Source of the DNA: Brachycybe producta
Taxonomy: Eukaryota > Arthropoda > Diplopoda > Playtdesmida > Andrognathidae
Reading direction: 5' to 3'
Length of the DNA stretch: 64,000 nt
NCBI GenBank assembly: GCA_036925085.1
Contig: JAUPFP010000003.1
Span: 3,907,501 to 3,971,500 of the forward strand
Shown: piece by piece, positions 32,446 through 43,009 of the stretch
Numbering within the stretch: position 1 is the stretch's first letter
How the letters are laid out: every line of letters starts with the position of its first letter
The notes under the pieces: generated by a model
Told to the model about the DNA's origin: nothing
What the model saw: the letters and a program-made list of their open reading frames with translations, nothing else
Database searches by the model: none
Translations under genes and position numbers: made by a program

Positions 32446-33181
32446 ATAACTTTATTAATTTATAATAAATTAATACTTTTAAGTGTTTATAATTTAATTA
32501 ATTTATTAATTAATCTATAAATTTATTAATTTATAATAAATTAATACTTTTAAGTGTTTATAATTTAATTAATTTATTAATTAATCTATAAATTTATTAA
32601 TTTATAATAAATTAATACTTTTAAGTGTTTATAATTTAATTAATTTATTAATTAATCTATAAATTTATTAATTTATAATAAATTAATACTTTTAAGTGTT
32701 TATAATTTAATTAATTTATTAATTAATCTATAAATTTATTAATTTATAATAAATTAATACTTTTAAGTGTTTATAATTTAATTAATTTATTAATTAATCT
32801 ATAAATTTATTAATTTATAATAAATTAATACTTTTAAGTGTTTATAATTTAATTAATTTATTAATTAATCTATAAATTTATTAATTTATAATAAATTAAT
32901 ACTTTTAAGTGTTTATAATTTAATTAATTTATTAATTAATCTATAAATTTATTAATTTATAATAAATTAATACTTTTAAGTGTTTATAATTTAATTAATT
33001 TATTAATTAATCTATAAATTTATTAATTTATAATAAATTAATACTTTTAAGTGTTTATAATTTAATTAATTTATTAATTAATCTATAAATTTATTAATTT
33101 ATAATAAATTAATACTTTTAAGTGTTTATAATTTAATTAATTTATTAATTAATCTATAAATTTATTAATTTATAATAAATT
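32446..33181. repeat. 71-bp AT-rich satellite, 10 nearly identical copies
   Basis: Unit containing taatacttttaagtgtttat; starts at 32471, 32542, 32613 and so on to 33110 give a strict 71-bp period. Copies are virtually identical, while the surrounding repeats are diverged. Confidence 0.97.
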
Positions 33182-33251
33182 ACACTTAAAAGCATTATTA
33201 ATTTAAATTAAGAAAGAAGTAAATTGGCCACGGAATGACTCATAGGGCATA

Positions 33252-33882
33252 ACAAGATAAATATACAGCGGCAACTTAATGAAGAACTTTTCCTATGGAG
33301 CATTTGGTGCCAACAGAGGGCGCAAACTGTACTTAGTCCTTCATTTACAATACGATTAATGGGCGTACGAGATTCACTCTGAATGTCGTCCCCCTTTAAA
33401 ATAGCTTGCTATAACCGTACGAGGATCACTCCTGTGTCGTTATCCTAGGCAAGATGGCGTCTTTTGAGCTTCAAAAAGCAGACTATTTTGCTCTCACTTC
33501 TGCCGATTTTTTGTCTAACATGAAGTTGCTTTATCTTTATAAATTCATCTTGATTACAAGGAAATTATATTAAAGTAGCTCAACCTCATGTTAGAGAGAA
33601 ACCTTGTGGGTGAGTGAGCATTAATTGCCAAACCTCCCTTTAAGAGTTTAAGGTCGCTGCTTGAAGATAAACGAAAGTGAGTGAAAAATCGTCTGCTATT
33701 TGAAGCTATAAGGAAGACATTTTGCCTAAATGTCTTCCATTTTTTTGTATGCCCATTGAATCCTATTGTAACAGAAGCGCTAAGTACAGTTTGCGCCATC
33801 TATTGGCAACACTCAGTTTTGGTACCAACATGCTCCATAGGAAGAGCTTTTAGTTGATTTACGTCTGTATATTTATCTTTGT
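33252..33882. mobile_element. Inverted-end element, about 630 bp
   Basis: Left aagataaatatacagcgg ... tcctatggagca and right tgctccataggaagag ... ctgtatatttatctt pair over about 55 bp. Internal gcgcaaactgtacttag is also inverted (ctaagtacagtttgcgcc). A relative is at 40785-41074, and gtacgagattcactc is shared with 47.7 and 49.9 kb. Confidence 0.72.
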
Positions 33883-34027
33883 TCGCATTTCTATTTCACT
33901 TTATAAAGAGAACCATGAATCTTTCGTACAAGGCCTATCGACTTATTTTTTTTTTGTAACCAAGAAGAAATTTAGCTCTAAGTAGATGTGGCGCTACCTA
34001 ATGGCTACATTCAGAACTTACACGGAA

Positions 34028-34428
34028 ATTCTTCATAAGCCAAGATAAGTTGAGCTACCTCAATATATTTATCGCAGAATTCTTCATAAGCCAAGATAAG
34101 TTGAACTACCTCAATATGTTTATCATAGAATTCTTCATAAGCCAAGATAAGTTGAACTACCTCAATATAATTATCACAATTCTTTATAAGCTAAGTTAAG
34201 TTGAGCTACCTCAATATATTTATTACAGAATTCTTCATGAATCATAAGCCAATATAAGTTGAACTACTTCAATATGTTTATCACAGAATTCTTCATAAGC
34301 CAAGATAAGTTGAGCTACCTCAATATATTTATAGAATTCTTCATAAGTCAAAATAAGTTGAACTACCTCAATATATTTATCACTTCATAAGCCAAGATAA
34401 GTTGAGCTACCTCAATATATTTATCTTA
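34028..34428. repeat. 51-bp tandem repeat, about 8 copies
   Basis: Unit built from attcttcataagccaagat and aagttgagctacctcaatat with atttatcacag; starts at 34031, 34082 and 34133 show the period. Later copies vary in length. Confidence 0.93.
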
Positions 34429-34429
34429 A

Positions 34430-35060
34430 GGTTAACCTTCAAGTTCTCTTGAATATTGTGGTGCCACCTATGATCATTTTAAAGAAATACATGGATGAGT
34501 CATCGTTATCAGCTGTCAAGGGACGTAGTTATTTGAAGGGTTGGAAGAGCGGCCGTTGGCGATAGCGGTGCTCAGTTTGAGGTTGCCAATAGAAACACAG
34601 TATTAGAATAATAGATTCTGTAGAGCGGATTTTATTTGCTGCAAATTTGAAGCACCGCTGGAGGAGAAGAAGGTAGGAGTTGGCTCCGTGAAAACGTGCT
34701 GTGTTTTTCAAGCTCTGTTGTGTATTTTGGCATGCAATGATGCTGATGATGATGATGATGATGAAGAAGTCTGTTTTTGCACCTGTGTCCACATAGGAAA
34801 AAAACAAACAAACAACAATTGTTCCTTGTATTTTCTAATAATATGTAACAACAGCTGCAACAATACGAAAATGTAAAATAACGAGTCATAAATTCAAGGG
34901 AAGCTCCATAGAAAAGGCTTAAAAGAAGTCTCTCTCTCTCTCTCTAGTTCTACCGCATTCCATCCATCCAGCCAGGTATAATAATAATATATTATTGCAT
35001 TGTTATTTTGCACTTGTTTCTTGTATATGTTATGTAATTTTGCATTATTTTTATTTTCAG
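34430..35060. other. Upstream of the DRAM-like gene
   Basis: Holds an old inverted-repeat fragment (34552-34670, related to 2821-3669), an ATG/GAT run at 34739-34765 and a CT run at 34928-34946. A promoter or non-coding first exon should lie here or further upstream but I could not define it. Confidence 0.4.
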
Positions 35061-35173
35061 TTTTAATACATTGCACTTTGTGCAAAACAATTAAGCCGCA
35101 AGATGTCGATTACGAATATTTATCTCCTTCCAGTGTCACTTTTCGTCATTATGCCTTCGACGTTTCTTATAAC
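35061..35173 (+). CDS. DRAM2: DRAM-like exon 1: short 5' UTR and first membrane span
   Basis: A splice acceptor ttttcag precedes 35061, so a non-coding exon probably lies upstream. The ATG at 35103 opens MSITNIYLLPVSLFVIM then PSTFLI, a membrane span. The donor ac|gtaatg splits a Thr codon (phase 2) that joins to YMIAVSLGHV in exon 2. Confidence 0.75.
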
Positions 35174-38100
35174 GTAATGTATTTTTGCAGGAATCGGGGA
35201 AATACCGTCTAATTGCAGCCGCTAGCCTCCAAGCTAAGGCTGTAGAGTTCTTATATAGGTTGCAAAATGAGGCGAAAATGCTGTAGGAGGATCTTCTGTG
35301 TGGAGGCTAAGCGGCTGCAAAATCGAAACAATTTCCTTTCGAGCTTTTTGATGTAACCTATATAACAACTCCGCAAGCTTTAGCTTAGAGATCTAGGAGC
35401 TGCGGTTGTTCTTTTGAATACTTGCTGCTAGCCTCCAAGCTAAAACTGTGAAGTTTTTAATATGGTTTGCAAAATGAGGCGAAAACGCTGTACGATCTCC
35501 TGCGCCTAGAGGCTAAGTGGCTGCTAAGTGAAAGAATTTCTTTTCTAGCCTTCCGCACAACCTATATAGTAACTCCACAAGCCTTAGCTTCGAGGCTAGC
35601 GGGCGGCTCCTAATCGAAAGATTACCTGCAGCGGCTAGCCTCCAAGCAAGGACTGTGGAGTTGTTTTATAGGTTGCAAAATGAGGCAAAAAAGCTGTGCA
35701 TAGAGGCTAATTGGCCGCTAAGCGAAAGAATTTCCTTTTGAGTCTTCGGCACAAAATCTCCACTCAAAAGCCTTAGCTTAGAGGCTAGCGGCTCGTAATA
35801 GAAAGAATACTCGGGACCCATATGAGTATGGGTCGCCTTGGAGGGCAAGTGAGGGCTACAGGGGCCCTTAATGCTCCATATTAATCAAGACTCTGATCTC
35901 CGCGTTCACTGGCTGAATTTTTTTTACGTGTTTATTTTCAGATATATGATTGCCGTTAGCCTCGGACACGTTGCGGCCGGTTTTCCTTATATTAGCGATA
36001 CCGGAACTTATTCTCCGGAAAGTTGTATTTTCTCGCAGTGTCTAAATATCATCGGTTTATTGAGTACTGGATTTCGTACCTCGAGAATGAAACCTGTTCT
36101 CGTGATGATTTTTAACGTTGTTTTTTTCATTGCAGTGTGGTTGTTCGGTTGGGTTCGTTACGCTCAAGTTCGAGAAGTCTGTGGCACCGAAGTGACTTTT
36201 TCCTTTATTCTGACGCTCAACAGAGTAGCTTTCTGGCTCATAACTATGGCCAGTATCGGTACTAGTATCGTAGGTAATTTTCAGGAGACGAATTTGCTTT
36301 TCGTTCATATCCTCGGTGCCGGAATTCTTTTCCTTCCTGCGTTATGTTACATTTGGGCTCAAACTTTTATTTCGTTACGGACGGTCGGTATCATCGGAAG
36401 TCGCTTTTCTGCCTTATCTAGGCTCTTGTTAGCTTTTCTTGGATCTCTTATATTCGCTATCAGTATCCTTTTTTTTTTTGTGGATGGGCCTTCGATTGTT
36501 CTTACTTATCTACTGACCAATGACTAGTCTGTCTTTTGTACGTTGGTCAGTTCGGCGCTTGTCCTCTATGTATAGTTCTTGACCAGCTCACCTCTGCTGT
36601 CATCTGACTCTTGACCCTTGGTCAGCTCTTGTCCATTAAGTCTATTTTTTTCCAATACACCGCTTGACCAGTCCAGCTTTTGTCCACTGTAGCTATTGAC
36701 CACATCCACTATTTTTCCACTCTTTGCTCTTAAATGTCTCAAGCCAGTCTCCAGTTCAGATCCTGACCTTTCTAGCTCTTGACCACTTTTACTCTTGACC
36801 TCTAGCTCTTGACCTTTTTAGCTCGTGACCTCTATAGCTCGTGACCTCTTTAGCTCTTGACTACATTTGCTCTTGACCACATTTGCTCTTGACCTTTCTA
36901 GCTCTTGACAACTTTTGCTCTTGACCTTATCTAGTTGTTGACCATGTCCTCTGTTTGTCCATTCTAGCTTTAACTGCCTCGAGCCATTCTCCAGTTTAGA
37001 TCTGGACCTTTCTAGCTCTTGATCTCTTTAGCTCTTGACCCCCTCTAGCTCTTGACCTTTGTAACTCTTGACCATGTCCACTGTCCAGTCTAGCTCTTAA
37101 ATGTTTCAAGCCATTGTCCAGTTCAGATCTTGACCTGTCTAGCTCTTGTGGTCTCTAGCTCTTGACCCCTTTTGCTCTTGACCTCTCTAGCTCTTGACCA
37201 TGTCCACTGTTTGTCCATTCTAGCCCTTAATTGTCTGAAGCCATTGTCCAGTTTAGCTTTTGTCTATTCGAACTCTTGACCATGTCCACTGTTTGTCCAC
37301 GGAATGTAAAATAGTTCACAGTGGACAACAGTTATAACTGGTTAAATAGCTGAAATTAACAAGAGGCTAGAGCTGAACTGACCAATAGCGAATAGTGGAC
37401 ATTAGAGACAAAAGGCACGAGTGAACAACTGGCTCAAAAGTCGTAACTGGTCTCCAGTTTAGCCAATAAATCAATCAAGATCATGTCCAGTTTACGCTCC
37501 AATCTTTGATCGGGATGGTATGTTTGTTTATTAAATCTTAACTCGTAGTTCACAGTGGGAGTCGTAACTCCGTTGTCTCTTATTTACTTTCATGGTACTA
37601 ATTATAGAAAATGGCGTCCCGAAGACGGAGTAAGTTATTATTTATCGAAATAGTCCGAATATCTATATTATTTGATTATTTTGTTCCATTTTGTTTCAGG
37701 GATATGCATTTCATGTGACAAGCACCGTGTCCGAGTGGCTCCTTTGCGTCGGTTTCGGTATTTTCATGTTCACATTTACAGCCGAGTTTCAGGAACTTCG
37801 GATCGAGCCACCCGAGGTGCGACCGCGTAACGAGAAACGAAATATGCCGAAGTTACTTCTCGTGAATGGCGACAAAGGTCTAGGATTAATCCGGGTTTTG
37901 TTTTTTTATTGGTCTCAACTGGAAGCACAAAACGGGATGGAATCTGGTGGCACCAAATTAGTTTATTAAAAGCATAGTTCCTAAGGAATCCTAGACCTTT
38001 TAAGAGATCCTCGAATTGTTACGATGTGAAGATTTCTTATAATTTTGGGGATTTTTTTTTTATTCGTTAAAGATACGAAAGAGGATTTCGAATAACGAAA

Positions 38101-38267
38101 GATCGGAGCATTTGAGGGAGGAGGACGAAGAAGACGGAGAGACGAGGAACGAGGATCGGATGGGAGATGATGGGGAACGAGGAGGTGGCGTTGCGACACC
38201 GGTCGAGGAACAACTGTATCGTCCCATTGTAGTTCGAACGGAACCGTATCGAGAATTATACGCGTAA
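35103..38267 (+). CDS. DRAM2: DRAM/Frag1-family membrane protein (DRAM2-like autophagy modulator), 6 exons
   Basis: The family comprises six-span lysosomal/endosomal membrane proteins that promote autophagy (DRAM1, DRAM2) and the related TMEM150 group. Proposed exons: 35103-35173, 35942-36063, 36136-36462, 37556-37629, 37700-37861, 38073-38267. Together they give 951 nt, 316 residues plus stop, with every phase compatible. Human DRAM2 is 266 residues. The strongest evidence is YMIAVSLGHVAAGFPYISDT in the first luminal loop (family motif PYISDTGT), SIVGNFQE (family SIVANFQ), KWRPEDGGYAFHV (family HWNPEDKGYVLHM) and SEWLLCVGF near the end. The extra length is an acidic and arginine-rich tail on the last exon. 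The ATG was chosen because it gives a hydrophobic N-terminal span and splices in frame. The boundary between the last two exons is the least certain. The gene could also be called TMEM150-like, but DRAM fits better. Confidence 0.88.
35213..35815. repeat. Three hairpin units in intron 1 of the DRAM-like gene
   Basis: Units of about 200 bp start near 35214, 35425 and 35627. Each has gctagcctccaagct and ggttgcaaaatgaggc on the left and the inverse (agcttagaggctagcggc, cacaacctatata) on the right, so each unit can fold back. Confidence 0.85.
35942..36063 (+). CDS. DRAM2: DRAM-like exon 2: luminal PYISDTGT loop
   Basis: A 122-nt exon after ttttcag. It carries the family hallmark PYISDTGTYSPESCIF and the start of the second span (CLNIIGLL). 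It ends in phase 1 at tga|gtactg before a 72-nt intron. Confidence 0.9.
36136..36462 (+). CDS. DRAM2: DRAM-like exon 3: central membrane spans
   Basis: A 327-nt exon between cattgcag and gtatcc. It reads WLFGWVRYAQVREVCGTE, then three hydrophobic stretches with SIVGNFQE between two of them. It leaves in phase 1, forming Met with exon 4. If the weak donor gtatcc is not used, the frame reads on for about 20 codons to a stop at 36525-36527. Confidence 0.88.
36535..37330. repeat. Degenerate tagctcttgacc minisatellite (DRAM-like intron 3)
   Basis: Dozens of tagctcttgacc or similar modules over 800 bp, with a longer period in which gtccactgtttgtccattct recurs. Confidence 0.9.
37556..37629 (+). CDS. 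DRAM2: DRAM-like exon 4: loop before the last span
   Basis: A 74-nt exon after ttcacag and before gtaagt. It reads GVVTPLSLIYFHGTNYRKW then RPEDG, matching the position of NPEDKG in vertebrate DRAM2. Too short and without a start to appear as an ordinary open frame. Confidence 0.82.
37700..37861 (+). CDS. DRAM2: DRAM-like exon 5: last membrane span
   Basis: Starts after tgtttcag with GYAFHVTSTVSEWLLCVGF, then IFMFTFTAEFQELRI and a charged linker ending NMPKLLL. The chosen donor is ctc|gtgaat (phase 0). Without splicing the frame runs to a stop at 37967-37969 with a less protein-like end. Confidence 0.8.
38073..38267 (+). CDS. DRAM2: DRAM-like exon 6 (candidate): acidic C-terminal tail
   Basis: No ATG, but 65 codons are open after a pyrimidine-rich acceptor ending ttaaag. 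It reads IRKRISNNERSEHLREEDEE and on to QLYRPIVVRTEPYRELYA, then stop at 38265-38267. Codon choice resembles the other exons and phase 0 matches exon 5. Placement by position and composition, not by a family motif. Confidence 0.6.
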   Translation: MRKRISNNERSEHLREEDEEDGETRNEDRMGDDGERGGGVATPVEEQLYRPIVVRTEPYRELYA

Positions 38268-38439
38268 TAATGAGATTTTGAGAAATTTTTTTTTCAGGAA
38301 GAAGGTCACTTTAGGAAACGGAAGGTAAAAATAACTGACCAATGGTCGTTTCGGACTTGCTTTTGGAATCTTAGCAATACTTTTTTTTTAAATGGGGACG
38401 GAACAGATGGTTCCTTGTTGTATTATAATATTTTTGAGG

Positions 38440-39130
38440 ATTGTGACAAACATTTGGGTGGCGACCCACTGATTCATATTAGTGGGTGGGGGGCCTAATT
38501 TTACGATTAGATTTTGATTGATGTTGCAGCGCACAAAATTTGTTTTGGGTCGCGACCCAAATAAATTATTTATGTCATGACCCACTGACATAATAGTAGG
38601 ATTATATTATTAATTTATTACAATTGGATTTAGACTGATATTACTTTGCATAAAAAATATTTGGGTCGCGACCCCACACGCATTTTTGTCTGCCATAACC
38701 AAAATCTAACTAAATAGTTGGGTCACGACCCACTGACGTATTAGTAAGTACTTCCTAATGTTACGATTAAATTTTGACTGATCTCACTTTGCACAAAATT
38801 TGTTTTTAGGTCGCGACCCCATATAGTCTTGTGTGTCGTGTCCCACCTATAACTGAATGTTTGGGTCGCCTCCCACTGACGTTTTAGTAGAGTCATAATC
38901 TTACGGTTGGATTTTGACTGATATCATTTTGCCCAAAATTTGTTTTGGGTCGCGACCCACTTTTTGTTTGGCTTGTGACCTACATGTAACCAAATAATCA
39001 AGGGCGCAACCCACGTGTTTGGGCTACTAAAAACTTGATATGTTTGGGTTGCGACCTTTTGACTTGCAATATATGTGTAATTGAATAATTGGGGCGTTTT
39101 GTTTGTCGGGGGCCCCTAACTCGGTCGTGG
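38440..39130. repeat. Degenerate repeat built on gggtcgcgaccc
   Basis: The 12-bp palindrome gggtcgcgaccc or close variants occur about nine times, alternating with acgattagattttgactgat and gcacaaaatttgttttgggt. Begins about 170 bp after the DRAM-like stop codon and may lie in its 3' UTR; a poly(A)-like aataaa is at about 38561. Confidence 0.85.
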
Positions 39131-39396
39131 CCCCATCACTCGTGTTTTTAATTTATATTGTTTTTATCAATTAGGGTTAAAGGTTATTTGCATAATGTTA
39201 ATAAATGAAAAATTCTTTTTTATGGGTTGGTGAATTTTTCGCCTCACTTTTGTGATTTGTATTTTATTTTTAATGCAAATTGTACGTTTTTTTATTGCAT
39301 GTTGTTTAATTAAACGTCAAAAGTGCAAATTGAACGTTTCAAAATGGCCTCCTTTTGAGGGATATATATTATCCAATCAAATGATTTTTTATTCCT

Positions 39397-39415
39397 CCCC
39401 CCCCCCCCCCCCCCC
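39397..39415. repeat. Poly(C) tract
   Basis: About 19 C residues; on the minus strand a quadruplex-prone G run. Confidence 0.9.
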
Positions 39416-40130
39416 ATTACAGGAGTAACCAATAAGAATAATGCAAAATGTAACAGGGAATTAGCTATATTTTCATGCAGGTACATTTCGAAGCATAAGA
39501 CTGCTTGATCAAGGAAATCACGTTTCGGAAGCAAAGAGTGACCTAATATGGCGTCTTTATGCAACTTAATTGTTGAAGATGCCATTTTTGTACAACTTTT
39601 ACCCTCAATATTGACTTCAAGTAAATGACATGAGATGCTATTTTTACATTTTTTTTTTAGAATTTTATCGATTATTATCGATATGTTTTATAATGGCCGT
39701 CTTTTGTTTACATTTTTAAACTTAGCTTAATTTTTAAATTAAGCTAAGTTTAAAAATAAACCAATTTTGCGTTTTTTGTATGCTTAATTTATATTATTTT
39801 ATGTTATGTAGTTAACATCTAATTGCTGAAAATATAATATACTCGATAAAAGACCAGAAATCTTAAAATATGAATAGTGAATTTATCGGCAATTATTGTA
39901 TGTATCGATAATGTTAGATTTTTATTTTGACCTCACGATTAACCGGTTAAATATTTTAACTATCGGCGGCGAGCCATTAAGATTTCAGTCTTTAGACGTC
40001 GATTGACAGTTTGTTTATTTTAGCTTAATGTTTCGTTTAATTTACGCTAAAAATTGTTACAAGTGCAAGTTAAAATGTAACATGTACTTATGCATTGGTT
40101 TAATTATGATTGTGAGTAATTTATGATTAT
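39416..40130. other. No recognised gene
   Basis: AT-rich; a short inverted repeat taaacttagcttaattttta / taaattaagctaagtttaaa near 39715-39755. Confidence 0.5.
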
Positions 40131-40136
40131 TTCTAC

Positions 40137-40267
40137 GTGCTGTCAGTAGACTTTTGGCCATGCGGTCGATCGAGTCCAGTTTACGCGCCATTTCTTATTG
40201 GCGGCAAAAACGCAGCTTCCGGACCTGCAGCACGATCCACGCGCCGCCTTCTTTCGGTCCTTTTCTA
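40137..40267 (+). promoter_or_regulatory. CpG-rich block, candidate promoter or first exon
   Basis: About 130 nt of unusually CpG-rich sequence in an AT-rich setting. It holds an inverted CCAAT box (ttcttattggcgg), runs of gcgcc/cgcgc and, at its end, a good donor tctacg|gtagga. Two frames are open through it, one with an ATG at about 40158, but neither translation is recognised. It could be the 5' exon of an unseen gene or a transposon remnant. Confidence 0.3.
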
Positions 40268-40784
40268 CGGTAGGAATTTTTTTTTATTGTATCTGATTGT
40301 GTACTGTACTTGTGAGGTTATTGACTTTCTTATTGCAATGTATGTCTGGCACTTTGCCAAATTTTGTACTATTGCTCTCGTTGTTGTCTTCGAAGCTAAA
40401 GGTCAATGACGAATCAAATATGAGGAAGTAAATGAAATGACGTCACGAGATGTCCGTTACCTAGCAACCACATCTTCGTCGATTATATGTTTCATATAGA
40501 CGCTAGAGGGCGCATCCTACTTTATAAATGATTCATTCACTTTCAGGCTTTTGTTTTTCAATTGTGTGCAGTCACCTTATTGAGTCATTCTACACAATGA
40601 CTAGTCAATGTGAAAAATTAATTACTGAGCGTTTCAGGTAATGTGCAGAATGTCTAAAAGCCATTGTAGGAATTATATAGGTTAATTATGTCAGTTATCT
40701 TATTGTTTTAGGTAGTCTGCACATATATGTCAGTCAATTTATGCAATTATAAGTAATAATTGTATAAATTGACTGAATTTCATG

Positions 40785-41074
40785 AAGTTGCTTTATGAAA
40801 AAAAAAGCGCCAAAAGTGAGTTGAAGAATCGTCTGCTTTTGAAGCTAGAAGGACGGCCATCTTGTCTAAGAGGAGGACGACACAGGTGGGTGAATCTCAT
40901 ACGGTTATAGCGAGCTGTTTTAAAGGGGGACGACATTGAGAGTGAATCTCGTACGCTCTGTAATCGTATTGTACTAAGTACAGTTTGCGCCATCTATTGG
41001 CCACACTCAGTTTTGGCACCAAATTCTTCATAGGAAGAGCTTCTAGTTGATTTATCTCTATATTGAATTTGATT
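40785..41074. mobile_element. Partial copy of the 33252-33882 element
   Basis: Shares gaatcgtctgcttttgaagc, gacgacattgagagtgaatc, agtacagtttgcgccatcta and cataggaagagcttctagtt with it. Left part missing. Confidence 0.75.
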
Positions 41075-41163
41075 CTATACATTTTTTGATAAATAACAAT
41101 AGGTGGCGCCACACGTTATTAAAATTAAACTATCGGCTATGAAAAAAATAGGCTGAATTATAC

Positions 41164-41374
41164 ACAGGCAGTTAGAAATCGGTGGAGAACTTCAGTTGGC
41201 TCCGCCCTTGTTATGACAACCGGCAACTTCTAATTGGTTTGTTGTGTGGTTCAACCGTTGAAAAGGGCGGAACATGTGACGTCAGACTACATAACCAACC
41301 AATTAGTAGAAGTTGCTGATCGTCATAACAAGGGCGGAGCAAACTGAAGTTCTCTCCAATTTCTAACTGCCTGT
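41164..41374. mobile_element. Mutator-type palindromic MITE, copy 6, complete
   Basis: Termini acaggcagttagaaatcgg and aatttctaactgcctgt. Exact 9-bp duplication gaattatac at 41155-41163 and 41375-41383. It inserted into the left edge of the next element. Confidence 0.93.
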
Positions 41375-41380
41375 GAATTA

Positions 41381-41527
41381 TACGGAGCCCCTTTTAGGAC
41401 ATGCTGTGAAACAATTTCAGTCCGTTATGTCGAGTTATTATCTCAATATAACGAGGTAGTATCTCGCTATAACGATATAATAATGGGCAAAAAGTGTTTC
41501 GTGCATGTCCTAAAAGAGGCGCCGTAG
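41381..41527. mobile_element. 147-bp inverted-end element
   Basis: tacggagccccttttaggac and its near inverse gtcctaaaagaggcgccgta bound a short AT-rich core. Related to 9116-9345 and to the tacggaatccagttaaggac block of the TACC-ended MITE. Confidence 0.65.
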
Positions 41528-41678
41528 AATTGTTGCTTTAAATTTAATGTGGTTTTTATTAAAATTGTTTTATTAATTAATATTTTTTGTAATTATGTGG
41601 AGTTGTTACGTTTTGAAAAAAATAATAATAATGAGATTTCTTTTCGAAAATGCAATAAGACGAAATGCGATACAACAA

Positions 41679-41762
41679 GTCAGAATGGCCGAGTGGTCTA
41701 AGGCGCCAGACTTAAGTTCTGGTTCTCGAATGAGAGCGTGGGTTCGAACCCCACTTCTGACA
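41679..41762 (+). tRNA. tRNA-Leu (anticodon TAA)
   Basis: An 84-nt cloverleaf with class II variable arm. The acceptor stem gtcagaa pairs with ttctgac (41755-41761) and the discriminator is A. The D-arm is tggccgagtggtctaaggcg (box A), anticodon stem ccaga/tctgg with loop cttaagt, anticodon TAA at 41713-41715. The variable arm is tctc-gaat-gaga and the T-arm gtggg-ttcgaac-cccac (box B). A T run follows from 41768 and would stop RNA polymerase III. No intron and no mismatches in the stems, so it looks functional. Confidence 0.97.
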
Positions 41763-41769
41763 GGCAATT

Positions 41770-42370
41770 TTTTTTTTTTAATTTTATAATATTTTTTTTT
41801 TAAAAAAAAAAACATTTTTCCGGTTTTTTTTTTGTGGTAAAAACAATAATTTTTTTTAATAAGAAACTAAAAACATAAATACTTTGATAAGGAAAATAAA
41901 TTATTATTCTAAGGTGTTTGAAACTACAATTAACTTTGAACACCTTTTATTTAAAAAAAAAAAGATAAAACGGATATTATTATAACCCACAATTGTCTAA
42001 AATAGGACCCCCAACCTCCCATTTTAAACGACTTATATATTGTACGTGAAACCCCCTAATCATCGTAATTTTAAAGGGGAGAGAAAAAGGAGGGTAAATT
42101 TCAAGGGGATTTTTTTCTGGTTTGAGGCATTTTTTTTTAAAGCAAAAAGGAGGCAGTCAACAATTTAGAAAACTTGCTTATTTTCTAGAATTTTTTTTAT
42201 CTTTTTTAATAAACACCTTGTGGCCACAGAGGGTGGTGTTTAGAGGGTTGGACTACAAAATAAAGGTGAAAAAACAACCCCGCCTCCTCTTCCCCCCCCT
42301 TTTTAAACAAAAACTCAAAATGTCGGGTTTTCAGCTTTTTAGAAAAACAGATTTTAAAACTTTTGGTTGT
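41770..42370. other. No recognised gene
   Basis: Long T and A runs after the tRNA, then unique sequence with a C run at 42291-42298. Confidence 0.5.
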
Positions 42371-42625
42371 TCTACGTTTTAGACGAGCAAACACAAAGGA
42401 AAAATTGAAAGTACTTTAAAAACTAGAATGGTAGCTGCATCACTTAAGGGGTGGTCTACATTTTAGACGAGCAAACACAAAGGAAAAATTGAAAAGTACT
42501 TTAAAAACTAGAATGGTAGCTGCATCATTTAAGGGGTGGTCTACGTTTTAGACGAGCAAACACTAAAGAAAAATTGAAAGTTCTTTAGTAACTAGAATGG
42601 TAGCTGAATCACTTGAGAGTATTTT
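42371..42625. repeat. Tandem repeat, about 84 bp x 3
   Basis: Units hold tttagacgagcaaacac, aaaaattgaaagtactttaa and aactagaatggtagctg. The 42600-43000 sequence continues with inverted gaaactagaagggtagctcc blocks. Confidence 0.8.
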
Positions 42626-43009
42626 TTATGTTGATTATCTTTCAAAATAAACTTTTTATTGGATCATTTTCAAACTGACATAAAAAGTTTATTTTGAAAG
42701 ATGATCAACATGAAAAAACTCTTTAAGTGATTGAACTACCCTTCTAGTTTTTAAAACCAGGGACAAAATGAAGAGAAACTAGAAAATGTTTTAGAAACTA
42801 GAAGGGTAGCTCCATCATATTTAAGTGTATTTTCATGATGATATCTTTCAAAATAAACTTTTTGTAGATAAAAATGTCAAACATCTCGTATGCTTTGAAA
42901 AATGTCATCATGAAAATACGCTTAAATATGATGGAGCTACCCTTCTAGCTTCTAAAGCATATATTCAAGTTTCTCTTCCTTTTTCATTTGCATTTTAAAA
43001 TAAACTTAA

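Noticed and set aside
34688-34876. 62-codon frame MKTCCVFQALLCIL as a DRAM first exon
   Set aside because: A better first exon with in-frame splice is found at 35103-35173; this frame contains a GAT repeat.
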